A stretch of 64,000 nt of DNA, from assembly GCA_037974665.1 (NCBI GenBank), contig CM075767.1, positions 3,629,501 through 3,693,500 of the forward strand. The letters are read 5' to 3'. Below the pieces are notes generated by a model, which worked only from the letters and a program-made list of their open reading frames with translations, was not told the origin of the DNA and did no database searches. This DNA is from Ehretia macrophylla. Its lineage: Eukaryota; Streptophyta; Magnoliopsida; Boraginales; Ehretiaceae. Made by a program: the position numbers and the translations under genes. Numbering within the stretch: the stretch's first letter is position 1; each line of letters begins with the position of its first letter. Positions 55,773-64,000 of this stretch are shown piece after piece.

Positions 55773-57029
55773 TTCCCCCCATCTTGAGAAGGATTTGTCC
55801 TCAAATCCACCAGGTTCAAATACCAGCCTTGGTGGTAGACCATGTGGCACATCCGCAGGAAACACATCCTCAACATCCCGCAAGAAAGAAACACTATGCA
55901 ATGCAGAGTAAAGTTGGTTAGTGTTTAAAAGAGCCTCTTTGTACATAAGTATAATCATTGGCCTTTTTGAAATCAAATCTCTCTTAACCTCACTTGCTTT
56001 TGCATAAAAATTTCTTTGCTTTTCCTCTGTTTTTACCTCATTGGTTGAATTCTTTTCTTTCCTCTCTACCTTTCCTGATTTGACCTTGCTCTTTTTCTTT
56101 TCACTCTCAATCTTTTGCCCACTCAAATTCTTTTGTTCTCTCAAATTCTTTTGTTCACTCTCATAAACTTTTTTTGGTGTCATGGAAACTAGAGTGATTG
56201 TCCGCTGACCAAATACAAATGAATACTTGTTGGTGAAGCCATCATGCTGCACACATCGATCAAATTGCCACAGTCTTCCAAAGAGAAGATGTCCAGCATG
56301 CATTGTTGCCACATCACACAATACCTCATCTTTATACTTTCCAATTCGAAATGGTACAACAACCTGCTTTATAACCCCTACTTCACCACAATTATTCAGC
56401 CACTGCAGTTTGTATGGACGTGGGTGCTTAACTGTGTTGAGCCCTAGCTTTTCAACCATAGAAGCACAAGCAATATTAGTACAACTACCACCATCAATAA
56501 TAACACTACATACCTTATCTTCCACGTGGCAGCGAGTATGAAAGATGTTCTCATGTTGCACTACTTCTTCCTCTTCTTCAGCTTGCAAGCTTAAGTGTCG
56601 TCGGGTCACTAGTCCAAGCAACTCTCCATAATCTGCCCCAAACTCTTCTTCAACCTTCGTGGTATCTCCTAGTATGGGTATGTCATCAAAATGCATTTCG
56701 TCTTTGGACTCAATCTCACCACTCTCCAAGACTACCAATGCTTGCTTGTTTGGGCATTGGCTTCCTATGTGTCCCCATCCCTGACATTTAAAACATCTAA
56801 TCTCACTAGATTGAGTCGTAGTAGAAGCTGATTTACCTTGGGAGGTCATGTCATTGGTGGATTGTTTGGAATTGGGCTTGAACTTATATATTTGTTCTAA
56901 CCTCTCATGTATTTGTTCAAATTCAGCTCTCATCATCCGTCTCATATCTCCCAAAAAAGCTTGCAACTGTAAATTCAGAACTGGTTGTTGAGCTTCTGCT
57001 TTTGTGTCATCCTCTTGATTATGAGCCAT
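55770..57029 (-). CDS. gag: Intact capsid-less Gag-protease ORF of element C
   Basis: This 419-codon frame is the only long element ORF here without a stop or frameshift. It starts MAHNQEDDTKAEAQQ at 57029. After about 48 residues the capsid is skipped and the linker IYKFKPNSKQ follows. Next come the zinc knuckle CFKCQGWGHIGSQC (residues about 79-92), an acidic region, the protease motif VIIDGGSCTN (residue about 180), the LGRLWQ and HDGFTNKYSF segments (GRPWQ is changed to GRLWQ), a Lys-rich stretch, and PHGLPPRLVFEPGG. It ends on the TGA that is the first triplet of the LTR. It could bind nucleic acid and perhaps cleave Gag of partner elements; whether it is expressed is unknown. Confidence 0.75.
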   Translation of the reverse strand: MAHNQEDDTKAEAQQPVLNLQLQAFLGDMRRMMRAEFEQIHERLEQIYKFKPNSKQSTNDMTSQGKSASTTTQSSEIRCFKCQGWGHIGSQCPNKQALVVLESGEIESKDEMHFDDIPILGDTTKVEEEFGADYGELLGLVTRRHLSLQAEEEEEVVQHENIFHTRCHVEDKVCSVIIDGGSCTNIACASMVEKLGLNTVKHPRPYKLQWLNNCGEVGVIKQVVVPFRIGKYKDEVLCDVATMHAGHLLFGRLWQFDRCVQHDGFTNKYSFVFGQRTITLVSMTPKKVYESEQKNLREQKNLSGQKIESEKKKSKVKSGKVERKEKNSTNEVKTEEKQRNFYAKASEVKRDLISKRPMIILMYKEALLNTNQLYSALHSVSFLRDVEDVFPADVPHGLPPRLVFEPGGFEDKSFSRWGE

Positions 57030-57404
57030 GATTGAATTTCACTCCCTCACGTGTTTCGCTCAACTCACTTTGGCTTTTACCCTCTAATAATCTCACACAC
57101 TCTGCCTTTTTCCTATCGTATTCTCCTTCAAGTCCCTAGAACTTACCAAGAATACCAAGCAGCGTAATAATCAATTTCGGAACCTGACTTTTTTTTCAGA
57201 CCTCTAAGACTCTGAAAACAAGGTTAGAGAAAGAAAATTGACCAAAACTCGAAGAAGGAAACCTAGAAAAATAAGGAAAGTTGAGAAAAATCTAATAGAA
57301 ATCACAAAAACGCCCAGAACTCATACTAAACGATGGAATTTGGCCCTAAGAGGGTGGTGCCCATAGTTTACTATGGGTTCTGCTCAGAACACCGTTTTCC
57401 TTCA
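57030..57404 (-). other. Partial leader of element C
   Basis: Same leader sequence as Y and F, cut at 57404 by the target-site duplication GGAAA. Primer site and 5' LTR are absent. Confidence 0.75.
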
Positions 57405-58004
57405 GGAAACCCGTTTGATAAGTCAAAGGTTGAACACCACAAAAATTATCTTGATAAGTTCGAGAGTTTTTTGAAGAACTCAAAGGAGAATAATCTCAAA
57501 AAAATGAATCAAAATTGTCTTACTTTATTATCAACAAAAAACAGTCTTATATAGGCCATAACAAATAAGTATCCTGCTTGAAAAAAGGACTCCTAAACCC
57601 TAGCCCAAGGAGGAAAAACATGAATAGTAACTAGGTCAAAGAAGTAGACTTGGAGCCCAAGAAAGACTCCTATTAACTATTCACGTAAATAGTAACATGA
57701 ATAGTAACTAAAAAGGAACCAAACTTGCAGCCCAAGAAAGGCTCCTTCTTAGTGTGAACACCTAACTTGTAGCCCAAGAAAGATTTCTCTCTAGTGTGAA
57801 TACCTAATTTTTGTCCATAAGGGGTTCTAGAGAATAAACTAGAATTCAAATTAAACGAAAACTAAAACTAAGATAGAATTACAAAGAAATCAAATCTTGA
57901 AGTTCTTGAATCTTGAAAATAGAATCTTGACTTGAATCTTTGCTGGAAAATTCGCCCAAATAAATGGTTCATTGAACTTGGACGCTTAAGGCTGGTTCTC
58001 ATCA
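57405..58004 (-). repeat. 3' LTR of element D, larger part
   Basis: It begins (minus strand) TGATGAGAACCAGCC at 58004. The TTCAAGA-rich block is shortened near 57890 and the heat-shock array is lost. The remaining LTR end lies at 54776-54926 beyond element C. Confidence 0.82.
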
Positions 58005-59270
58005 TTCCTCCCCTCTTGAGAAGGATTTGTCCTCAAATCCTCAGGTTCAAAGACCAGCCGAGGTGGTAGACCATGTGGTATGTCCTCGGGAAACACTTCT
58101 TCAAAATCCTGCAAGAGAGAAACAACAACACTAGGCAATGCAGAGTCAAGTTGGTTAGTGTTTAAAATAGCCTCTTTGTACATAAGTACAATCATTGGCT
58201 GTTTTGAAATCAAAGCTCTCTTAACCTCACTTGCTTTTGCATAAAACTTTCTTTGTTTTCCCTCTGTTTTTACCTCCTTGGCCGAATTCTTTTCTCTTTT
58301 TAATACTCACCCGATTCAGCCTTACTCTTTTTTTCACTCTCATTCTTTTGCTCTCTCTAATTCTTTTGATCACTCAATTTTTGTAACCTCACTTGATCCT
58401 CATAAACTTGTTTTGGTGTCATTGGAACTAAAGTGATTGTCCGCTGTTTGAACATGAATGAATACTTGTTGGTGAAGCCATCATGCTGCACACGTCGATC
58501 AAATTGCCATGGTCTTCCTAAGAGAAGTTGTCCAGCATGCATAGGTACCACATCGCACAATACTTCATCTTCATATTTTCCAATGCAAAACAGCACCACA
58601 ACTATTTTGTATCCCTTACCTCACCACAATCATTCAACCATTGTAGCTTGTATGGACGTGGATGCTTAATTATTGTAAGCCCTAGCTTTTCAACCATAGA
58701 AGCACTAGCAACGTTAGTACAACTACCACCATCAATAATAACACTACATACCTTATCTTTCACATGACAACGAGTGTGAAAGATGTTCTCACGTTGTGCT
58801 ACCTCTTTCTCTTCTTTAGCTTGCAAGCTCAAGGCTCGTCATGCTACTAGTCCAAGCATCTCCCCATGATCTGCCCCAAATTCCTCTTCTCCCTCTGTGA
58901 TGTCCTCTAGTATGGGCATCTCATCAAAATGCATTTCGTCTTCGGACTCAATCTCACCACTCTTCAAGACTACCAATGCTTTCTAGTTTGGGCATTGGCT
59001 TGTTATGTGTCCCTATCCCTGACATTTAAAACATCTAATCTCACTAGATCGAGTCGTAGTAGAAGCTGATTTACCTTGGGAGGTCGTGGCAATGGTGGAT
59101 TGTTTGGACTCGGGCTTGACCTTATATATTTGTTCAAGCCTCTCATGTATTTGTTCAAATTCAGCTTTCATCATTCGTCTCATCTCTCCTATCAAAGCTT
59201 GCATCTGTAAATTTGGAACAACAGCTTGTTGACCTCCTTCGTTGGTGTTGTCCGCTTGGTTTTGAGACAT
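58005..59270 (-). pseudogene. gag: Capsid-less gag-protease of element D
   Basis: It starts MSQNQADNTNEGGQQ at 59270 and has the same capsid deletion as C and Y (EQIYKVKPESK). A zinc knuckle remnant CFKCQG is followed by a stop at 59013. The protease region with IIDGGSCTN is open from 58832 to 58602. Then come VQHDGFTNKYSFM and SDQKN, more stops, and RALISKQPMIVLMYKEA leading into PHGLPPRLVFEP (57986-58213). At least four stops or frameshifts interrupt it. Confidence 0.8.
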
Positions 59271-60110
59271 GATTAAATTTCACTCCCTCACGTGTTTCAC
59301 ACAACTCAATTTGGGTTTTACCCTCTATTAATCTCACGCTCTCTACCTTTTTCCTCTTGTATTCTCCTTCAAGTTCCCTAGAAACTAACCAAGAATATCA
59401 AGAAAGGAACCAAAGCAGCGTATCAACTCTCTATCGGAATATGATTTTTTTTTTTTAACAAACCTCTAAGACTCTGGAAACAAGGTTAGACAAAGAAAAT
59501 TGAACAAAACCCGAAGAAGGAAACCTAGAAAAATAAGAAAAATTGAAAAAAATATATTCGAAAACACAAAAACACCAAAAACTCCTAGCAAACGTTGGAA
59601 TTTGGCCCTAAGAGGGTGGTTACCATAGCATAGCTGTGGGTTATGCGCAGAACACCATTTTTCTTTAGAAAAGTTTGGCCTCGAAGCCTAATTCAACAAA
59701 AATGTTTTTTTACTGTTCACTGTTTTGCTTTTTTTTTTACTTTTCAGCTCCAAAAATCATATATATTTTTTCTTTTCTTTCTTTTCTTGACTTTTCTTTT
59801 CTTTTCTTATTGTTTCTTTTCTTTTCTTGATTTTCAGAAATGAAACAATGAGTAAGTAACCAAGAATTTGAATTTAGATGTACAAGAAACCCTAATTCAA
59901 GATTCTAGGGTTTCGCCAATTGAAAGCTAGAAAAACAAGACTCAAGAAATGAAATTAAAAGAGCAAGAACGGAACCAAGACACAACTAAGAAAATGAATT
60001 GGAAGCAAGACACAATCAAGAACGAAGAAAAGAATTAAAACCTAGACCTAGACTCACATAATTAACCAGGAAAAAACAAGAAAAGGATAGGCAAACCTGA
60101 TAAACCTTAA
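59271..60110 (-). other. Leader of element D
   Basis: Non-coding leader with T-rich tracts, aligned to the Y leader over most of its length. Confidence 0.7.
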
Positions 60111-60123
60111 GCTCTGATTACCA
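60111..60123 (-). other. Primer-binding site of D, with one extra base
   Basis: Minus strand TGGTAATCAGAGC, the same one-base-longer tRNA-iMet site as in Y, two bases inside the 5' LTR. Confidence 0.72.
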
Positions 60124-60125
60124 AC

Positions 60126-60598
60126 TGATATGAACCACGCCAACATGCGACGCGACCCAACACCAAATATGACAAACGACCCCAAGACCTTTCAGGAATG
60201 GATGGAACCGCGAGCCTATGCTTAGCAAAGCTAGAACCTTGGTATAGTTGAGGACGCCACAAACGAGGATGGGGAACCCATTTGATAAGTCAAAGGTTGA
60301 ACACCACAAGAATTATCTTGATAAGTTCGAGAGTTTTTTGAAGAACTCAAAGGAGAATAATCTCACAAATTTTATGAATCAAAAATTGCAGCCCAAGAAA
60401 GGCTCCTTCCTAGTGTGAACACCTAACTTGATGAGAAACAGCCTTAAGCGTCCAAGTTCAATGAACCATTTATTTGGGCGAATTTTCCAGCAAAGATTCA
60501 AGTCAAGATCTATTTTCAAGATTCAAGAACTTCAACATTTTGCAAGAAGTTTAAAGAAGATTTGAAGATTTGGTCAAGATTTGATTTTTTTGTAATTC
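60126..60598 (-). repeat. Rearranged 5' LTR of element D
   Basis: 60126-60428 is the LTR 3' half on the minus strand with an internal deletion (after TTTTATGAATCAAAAATTG). At 60429 the orientation changes: TGATGAGAAACAGCC, the start of the LTR, runs on the plus strand to about 60598. So the LTR start is inverted relative to the rest. Confidence 0.75.
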
Positions 60599-61411
60599 TG
60601 ATATGAACCACGCCAACATGCGATGCGACCCAACACCAAATATGAAAAATGACCCCAAAACCTTTTAGGATTGGATGGAACAGCGACCCTATGTTTAGTA
60701 AAGCAAGAACATTGGTATGGTGAAGACGCCACAAAAGAGGATGGAAAACCCATTTGATAAGTCAAGGTTGAACGCCACAAGAATTATCTTGATAAGTTCG
60801 AAGAGTTTCTTGAAGAACTCAAAGGAGAATAATCTCACAAATTTTATGAATCAAAATTGTCTTACTTTATTATCATAAAAACAACCTTATATAGGCAATA
60901 ACAAATAAGTATCCTGCTTGGAAAATGACTCCTAAACCCTAGCCCAAGTAGGAAAATCGTGAATAGTAACTAGGTCAAAGAAGTAGACTTGGAGCCCAAG
61001 AAACACTCCTATTAACTATTCACGTGAATAGTAATATGAATAGTAACTAAAAAGGAAGCAAACTTGCAACCCAAGAAAGGCTCCTTTCTAGTGTGAACAC
61101 CTAACTTGCAGCCCAAGAAAGACTTCTCCCTAGTGTGAACACCTGATAAACTAGAATTCAAATTAATACTAAAACTAAAACTAAGATAGAATTACAAAGA
61201 AATCAAATCTTGACCAAACCTTCAAATCTTCTTGAAACTTCTTGAAGAATCTTGAAGTTCTTGAATCTTAAAAAATGTAATCTAGACTTGAATCTTTGCT
61301 GGAAAATCCTCCAAAATAAATGGTTCAATGAACGTGGACGGTTCAATGAATGTGGACGGCTGATTCTTGGCTTTTTCTTGAACGGTTCGTACAACCTTGA
61401 TGTCCTTATCA
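60599..61411 (-). repeat. 3' LTR of element F (813 bp)
   Basis: Minus strand: starts TGATAAGGACATCAAGG at 61411 directly after a C-run (polypurine on the minus strand) and ends GGTTCATATCA. Its start resembles the long-form LTR of Y but the Pol-tail coding segment is mostly deleted. A perfect heat-shock array is at 61229-61246. Confidence 0.85.
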
Positions 61412-63519
61412 TTCCCCCCCCCCCTCTTGAGAAGGATTTGTCCTCAAATCCTCCAGGTTTAAAGACCAGCCTATGTGGTAGACCATGTGGTATGTCCTCG
61501 GGAAACACTTCCTCAAAGTCCTGCAAGAGAAAAACAACAACACTAGGCAATGCAGAGTCAAGTTGGTTGGTGTTTAAAAGAGCCTCTTTGTACATAAGTA
61601 CAATCATTGGTCGTTTTGAGATCAGAGCTCTCTTAACCTCACTTGCTTTTGCATAAAATTTCTTTGGTTTCCCTCTATTTTTACCTCCTTGGCCGCATTC
61701 TTTTCTCTTTTTACTACCTCTCCCTTTCGGCCTTACTCTTTTTTTCACTCTCATTCTTTTGCTCTTCTGATTCTTTTGATCACTCCAATTCTTTTGTTCA
61801 CTCAAGTTCTTTTGATCACTCAATTTTTGTAACCTCACTTGATCCTCATAAACTTGTTTTGGTGTCATCGGAACTAAAATGATTGTCCGCTGTTTGAACA
61901 TGAATGAGTACTTGTGAAGCCATCATGCTGCATATGTCGATCAAATTGCCATGGTCTTCCGAAGAGAAGATGTCCAACATGCATAGGTACCACATCGCAT
62001 AATACTTCATCTTCATATTTTCCAATGCGAAACAGCACCACATCCTATTTTGTAACCCTTACCTCACCACAATCATTCAACCATTGTAGCTTGTATGGAC
62101 ATGGATGCTTAATTGTTGTGAGCCCTAGCTTTTCAACCATAGAAGCACTAGCAACGTTAGTACAACTACCGCCATCAATAATAACACTACATACCTTATC
62201 TTTCACATGGCAGCGAGTATGAAAGATATTCTCACGTTGCACTACTTTTTCCTCTTCTTTAGCTTGCAAGCTCAAAGCTCGTCGTGCCACTAGTCCAAGC
62301 ATCTCTCCATAATCTGCCCCAAACTCTTCTTCACCTACTTCAGTGTCCTCTAGTATGGGCATGTCATCAGATTGCGTTTCATCTTCAGATTCAATCTCCC
62401 CACTTTCTAAAACTACCATTGCTCTCTTGTTTGGACATTGGCTAGCTATGTGACCTCGTCCCTGACATTTAAAGCATTTAATATCACTAGAACGAGTTGT
62501 AGTAGGGGCTGATTTACCTTGAGAAGTCAAGGCATGGGTGGATGTTTTGGGCTCGGGCTTGACCTTGGAGGTAGACGAACTCTCCTCCTTTCTTGGGTAA
62601 CTCGACCTCCAAGGTGATGCACTTGAGTGTTGCGGGGTTGGCCTTGGTCATGAACCACCCCTCTTCAAATGCTTCTCCACCTTAATTGCCATGTGCACCA
62701 AATCTTCTAACTCAACATAATGATGCGACTCAATGGTGTTAACAATTTCTCGATTCAAGCCATTCAGAAATCTAGCCATTATCACCTCCCGATCTTCCTC
62801 TACATTGGCTCTAATCATAGCCATCTCCATCTCTTTGGAATACTTATCAACACTCTTATTACCTTGGTGAAGACCTTGCAGCTTGAGGTATAAGTCCCTG
62901 TAGTAATGACTGGGTACAAATCGCCTCCTCATCACTCTCTTCATCTTATCCCAAGTTGCAACAGGACGTTCTCCATTCCGCCTCCTATTAATGCATAATT
63001 GATCCTACCACACAATAGCATAATCAGTGAATTCAATTGCAGCAAGCTTTACCTTTTTCAACTCAGAATAGTTGTGGCAATCAAACACCAATTCTATCTT
63101 CTTTTCCCACTCAAGATAGGCTTTAGGATCACTCCTTCCTTGAAATGCATGAATCTTCATCTTGATGCTTCCTAAGTTGTTATCAACACGATCCCTAGCA
63201 TCTCTATCTCGGCCATGTCTTCTATTGCTGCCGACCAAAATTCTATCAAACTCTTCATCTAAACCTTCCTCATCGATCTCATCAACTTCATCAACATCTT
63301 CAACTCTTTGCTGCACCTGTTCCTCCTTGGTGCGTCTTGAGCAACTTGTGGCTGCCCTTGCTGTGCTCTATCTTCTACTCTATCCAACCTCACATGTATT
63401 AGTTCCAATTCAGCCTTCATCATTCGTCTCATCTCCCCAAACAAGGCTTGCATCTGTAAATTTGGAACAGCAGCTTGTTGACCTCCTTCGTTGGTGTTGT
63501 CTGCTTGATTTTGAGACAT
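61412..63519 (-). pseudogene. gag: Gag-protease pseudogene of element F
   Basis: It starts MSQNQADNTNEGGQQ at 63519. After the N-terminal region a 1-bp loss near 63310 shifts the frame. The RD-rich linker (RRHGRDRDARDRV) and capsid domain ([37 protein letters not shown]) follow at 62650-63200, with a TAG for Trp near 63003 and a stop near 62648. The zinc knuckle CFKCQGRGHIASQC is near 62450 and protease IIDGGSCTN near 62170. A TAG replaces Gln near 62045. The last part (61901-61412) ends PHGLPHRLVFKPGGFEDK. This is the best preserved capsid domain in the window. Confidence 0.82.
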
Positions 63520-64000
63520 GATTAAATTTCACTCCCTCACGTGTTTCACTCAACTCAATTTGGCTTTTACCCTCTATTAATCTCACGCACTCTGCCTTTT
63601 TCTTCTCGAATTCTCCTTCAAGTTCCCTAGAACTAACAAAAATACTAAGAAAGGCACTAAAGCAGCGTATTACTCTATTTCGGAATCTGACTTTTTTTTT
63701 TCAGACCTCTAAGACTCTGGAAACAAGGTTAGAGAAAGAAAATTGAACAAAACCCGAAAAGAAAACCTAGAAAAATAAGAAAAGTTGAGAAAACCCTATT
63801 GAAAAACACAAAAACACTTAAAACTCATAACAAACAATGGAATTTAGCCCTAAGAGGGTGATGCCCACAACATAGTAGTGGGTTATGCTCAGATCGTCGT
63901 TTCCCTTTGGAAAAGTTTGGCCTCGACAGCTAATTCCACAAAAAAATTTACTGTTCACTGTTTTTTTTTTTTCAGCTCCAAACTCTTTTTTCTTTTCTTT
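63520..64000 (-). other. Leader of element F (runs off the window)
   Basis: Non-coding leader matching those of Y, C and D; primer site and 5' LTR are beyond 64000. Confidence 0.65.

Larger units (their letters stand above)
54927..57404 (-). mobile_element. Element C: single-LTR insertion in the LTR of D, with perfect TSD
   Basis: C has a 3' LTR (54927-55772), polypurine tract, gag-protease ORF and part of the leader, and stops at 57404 without primer site or 5' LTR. Perfect GGAAA duplications flank it: 54922-54926 and 57405-57409. Joining the two outer sides restores the D LTR exactly (GGATTGGAAA to CCCGTTTGATAAG). The truncated end begins with TG on the minus strand (TGAAGGAAAACGG). Confidence 0.85.
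54776..60598 (-). mobile_element. Element D: non-autonomous CRM-like element hosting element C
   Basis: D has a 3' LTR in two parts (54776-54926 and 57410-58004) separated by element C, an internal region with decayed gag-protease, leader, primer site and a rearranged 5' LTR (60126-60598). It lacks capsid, RT, RNase H and integrase, sharing both deletion junctions with C. In D the frame passes PHGLPPRLVFEP into EDLRTNPSQEG, the Y frame. No target-site duplication could be matched because the right LTR end is rearranged. Confidence 0.8.
60599..64000 (-). mobile_element. Element F: capsid-containing, polymerase-less CRM-like element
   Basis: F has a 3' LTR (60599-61411), a polypurine tract, a gag-protease region and a leader running off the window; its 5' LTR lies outside. 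It shares the PHGLP-LVFKPGG junction with A, C and X, so RT, RNase H and integrase are missing. Unlike C, D and Y it keeps the capsid-type Gag domain. Confidence 0.83.

Overview
The window looks like repeat-dense nuclear DNA of a flowering plant, most likely a eudicot. I see no host gene, rRNA, tRNA or CRISPR array. Almost all recognisable sequence is retrotransposon: Ty3/gypsy LTR elements of three kinds, L1-type LINEs and one Mutator-like DNA element, nested up to four deep. The Ty3 lineage that dominates the left third and the right end resembles the CRM (centromeric retrotransposon) clade. It has a tRNA-iMet primer site, a GPVTRA(R/H)AK-type tail and pol reading into the 3' LTR. This makes a pericentromeric origin plausible but not proven.

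Layout. 1-778: unrecognised DNA. 779-3318: element A, a 5'-truncated CRM-like gag-protease element with a 3' LTR. 3319-8113: old non-coding DNA holding a short LINE (5646-6993). 8114-26136: LINE b (minus strand), split by a solo LTR (8551-9506) and by element X (11949-21924, plus). X itself holds element Y (13822-21138, minus), which holds a LINE fragment (19829-20569). 23507-26136 is an inverted segment whose ends lie in LINE b and LINE c. 26137-32163: LINE c (minus). 32164-36286: a Tekay-like Ty3 element T (plus), cut off in RNase H. 36287-54713: an 18.4-kb Athila element (minus) containing an ORF2-less LINE (38267-39275) and LINE d (41863-49719), which carries a 1.36-kb Mutator-like element. 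54776-64000: CRM-like elements D (with C inserted in its LTR) and F, all minus strand.

How the parts relate. None of the CRM-like copies here encodes everything needed to transpose. A and F keep the Gag capsid domain and protease but lack RT, RNase H and integrase. Y has RT, RNase H and integrase but lacks the capsid. C, D and X lack both. The two deletion junctions recur in several copies, so they arose once each and were then amplified; this implies trans-complementation between partners. Their LTRs carry a perfect four-unit heat-shock-element array and a palindromic G-box, which suggests stress-responsive transcription.

Almost every long reading frame is broken by stops or frameshifts. 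The exception is the 419-codon ORF of element C. Boundaries with target-site duplications were read directly from the sequence; clade names are from motif recognition without database searches.
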